Source: Rhodocyclaceae bacterium (GTDB lineage Bacteria > Pseudomonadota > Gammaproteobacteria > Burkholderiales > Rhodocyclaceae). Taken from it: a stretch of 6,489 nt of DNA. Shown here in pieces: positions 6,442 to 6,489 of the stretch. Position numbers and translations under genes: made by a program. Numbering within the stretch: position 1 is the first letter of the stretch; each line of letters opens with the position of its first letter. The stretch covers positions 1-6,489 of the forward strand of contig JAUYFZ010000011.1 in NCBI GenBank assembly GCA_030689585.1. Direction: 5' to 3'. The notes under the pieces are model-generated. The model was not told the origin of the DNA. It worked only from the letters and a program-made list of their open reading frames with translations, and did not search any database.

Positions 6442-6465
6442 CCCTCTCCCGCAAGCGGGCGAGGG
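6442..6465. repeat. GC-rich imperfect inverted repeat, dispersed-repeat type
   Basis: CCCTCTCCCGC and GCGGGCGAGGG form an 11-bp stem with a single mismatch (T6447 with C6460) and an AA centre. The surrounding pyrimidine-rich sequence on one side and purine-rich sequence on the other (CTCTCCC... GGGCGAGGG) is a familiar intergenic repeat type in many proteobacteria. No coding sequence is visible from 6393 to the end of the window. Confidence 0.45.
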
Positions 6466-6489
6466 GGCAATGGTAAAAGGCGCTTGTTT

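Overview
The window looks like a chromosomal piece from a Gram-negative proteobacterium, most likely a betaproteobacterium. The rimO protein and the small secreted protein behind it read like betaproteobacterial sequences, but this is recognition from memory and no database search was possible. The DNA has two parts with different composition. The left ~3 kb is clearly AT-richer (29 of 60 bases are G or C in 1441-1500). The rimO part is GC-rich (42 of 60 in 5401-5460). The left part therefore looks like an accessory island beside a housekeeping locus.

Left region (1-2997, minus strand): a two-gene operon. The first gene encodes a 517-residue GHKL ATPase of the prokaryotic MutL/MORC-like type. 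It overlaps by 4 bases a second gene that runs off the left edge after 482 codons. That second gene is easily missed because it starts with TTG and has no stop in the window. It encodes a Z1-domain, superfamily II helicase-like ATPase (Walker A GHVQSGKT, Walker B DDEAD, motif III GYTATP). This pairing is the core of the MORC/MutL-type restriction-modification-like defence systems described by comparative genomics. The usual DNA methylase and Vsr-type nuclease are not seen upstream, so any further components should lie beyond the left edge.

Middle region (2998-4614): first about 650 bp without a convincing gene, containing some degenerate coding-like stretches on the minus strand. Then, on the plus strand, comes a complete type II toxin-antitoxin module: a Phd/YefM antitoxin and a PIN-domain VapC/FitB-like ribonuclease. 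It is preceded by a two-copy operator. Directly behind it lie remnants of a second toxin-antitoxin module, the C-terminal half of a PrlF antitoxin and the first ~15 codons of a YhaV toxin. This segment looks like a recombination scar where toxin-antitoxin modules replaced one another.

Right region (4615-6489, plus strand): intact rimO (ribosomal protein S12 methylthiotransferase), followed after 2 bp by a small gene for an exported protein of unknown function. Two hairpin repeats close the window.
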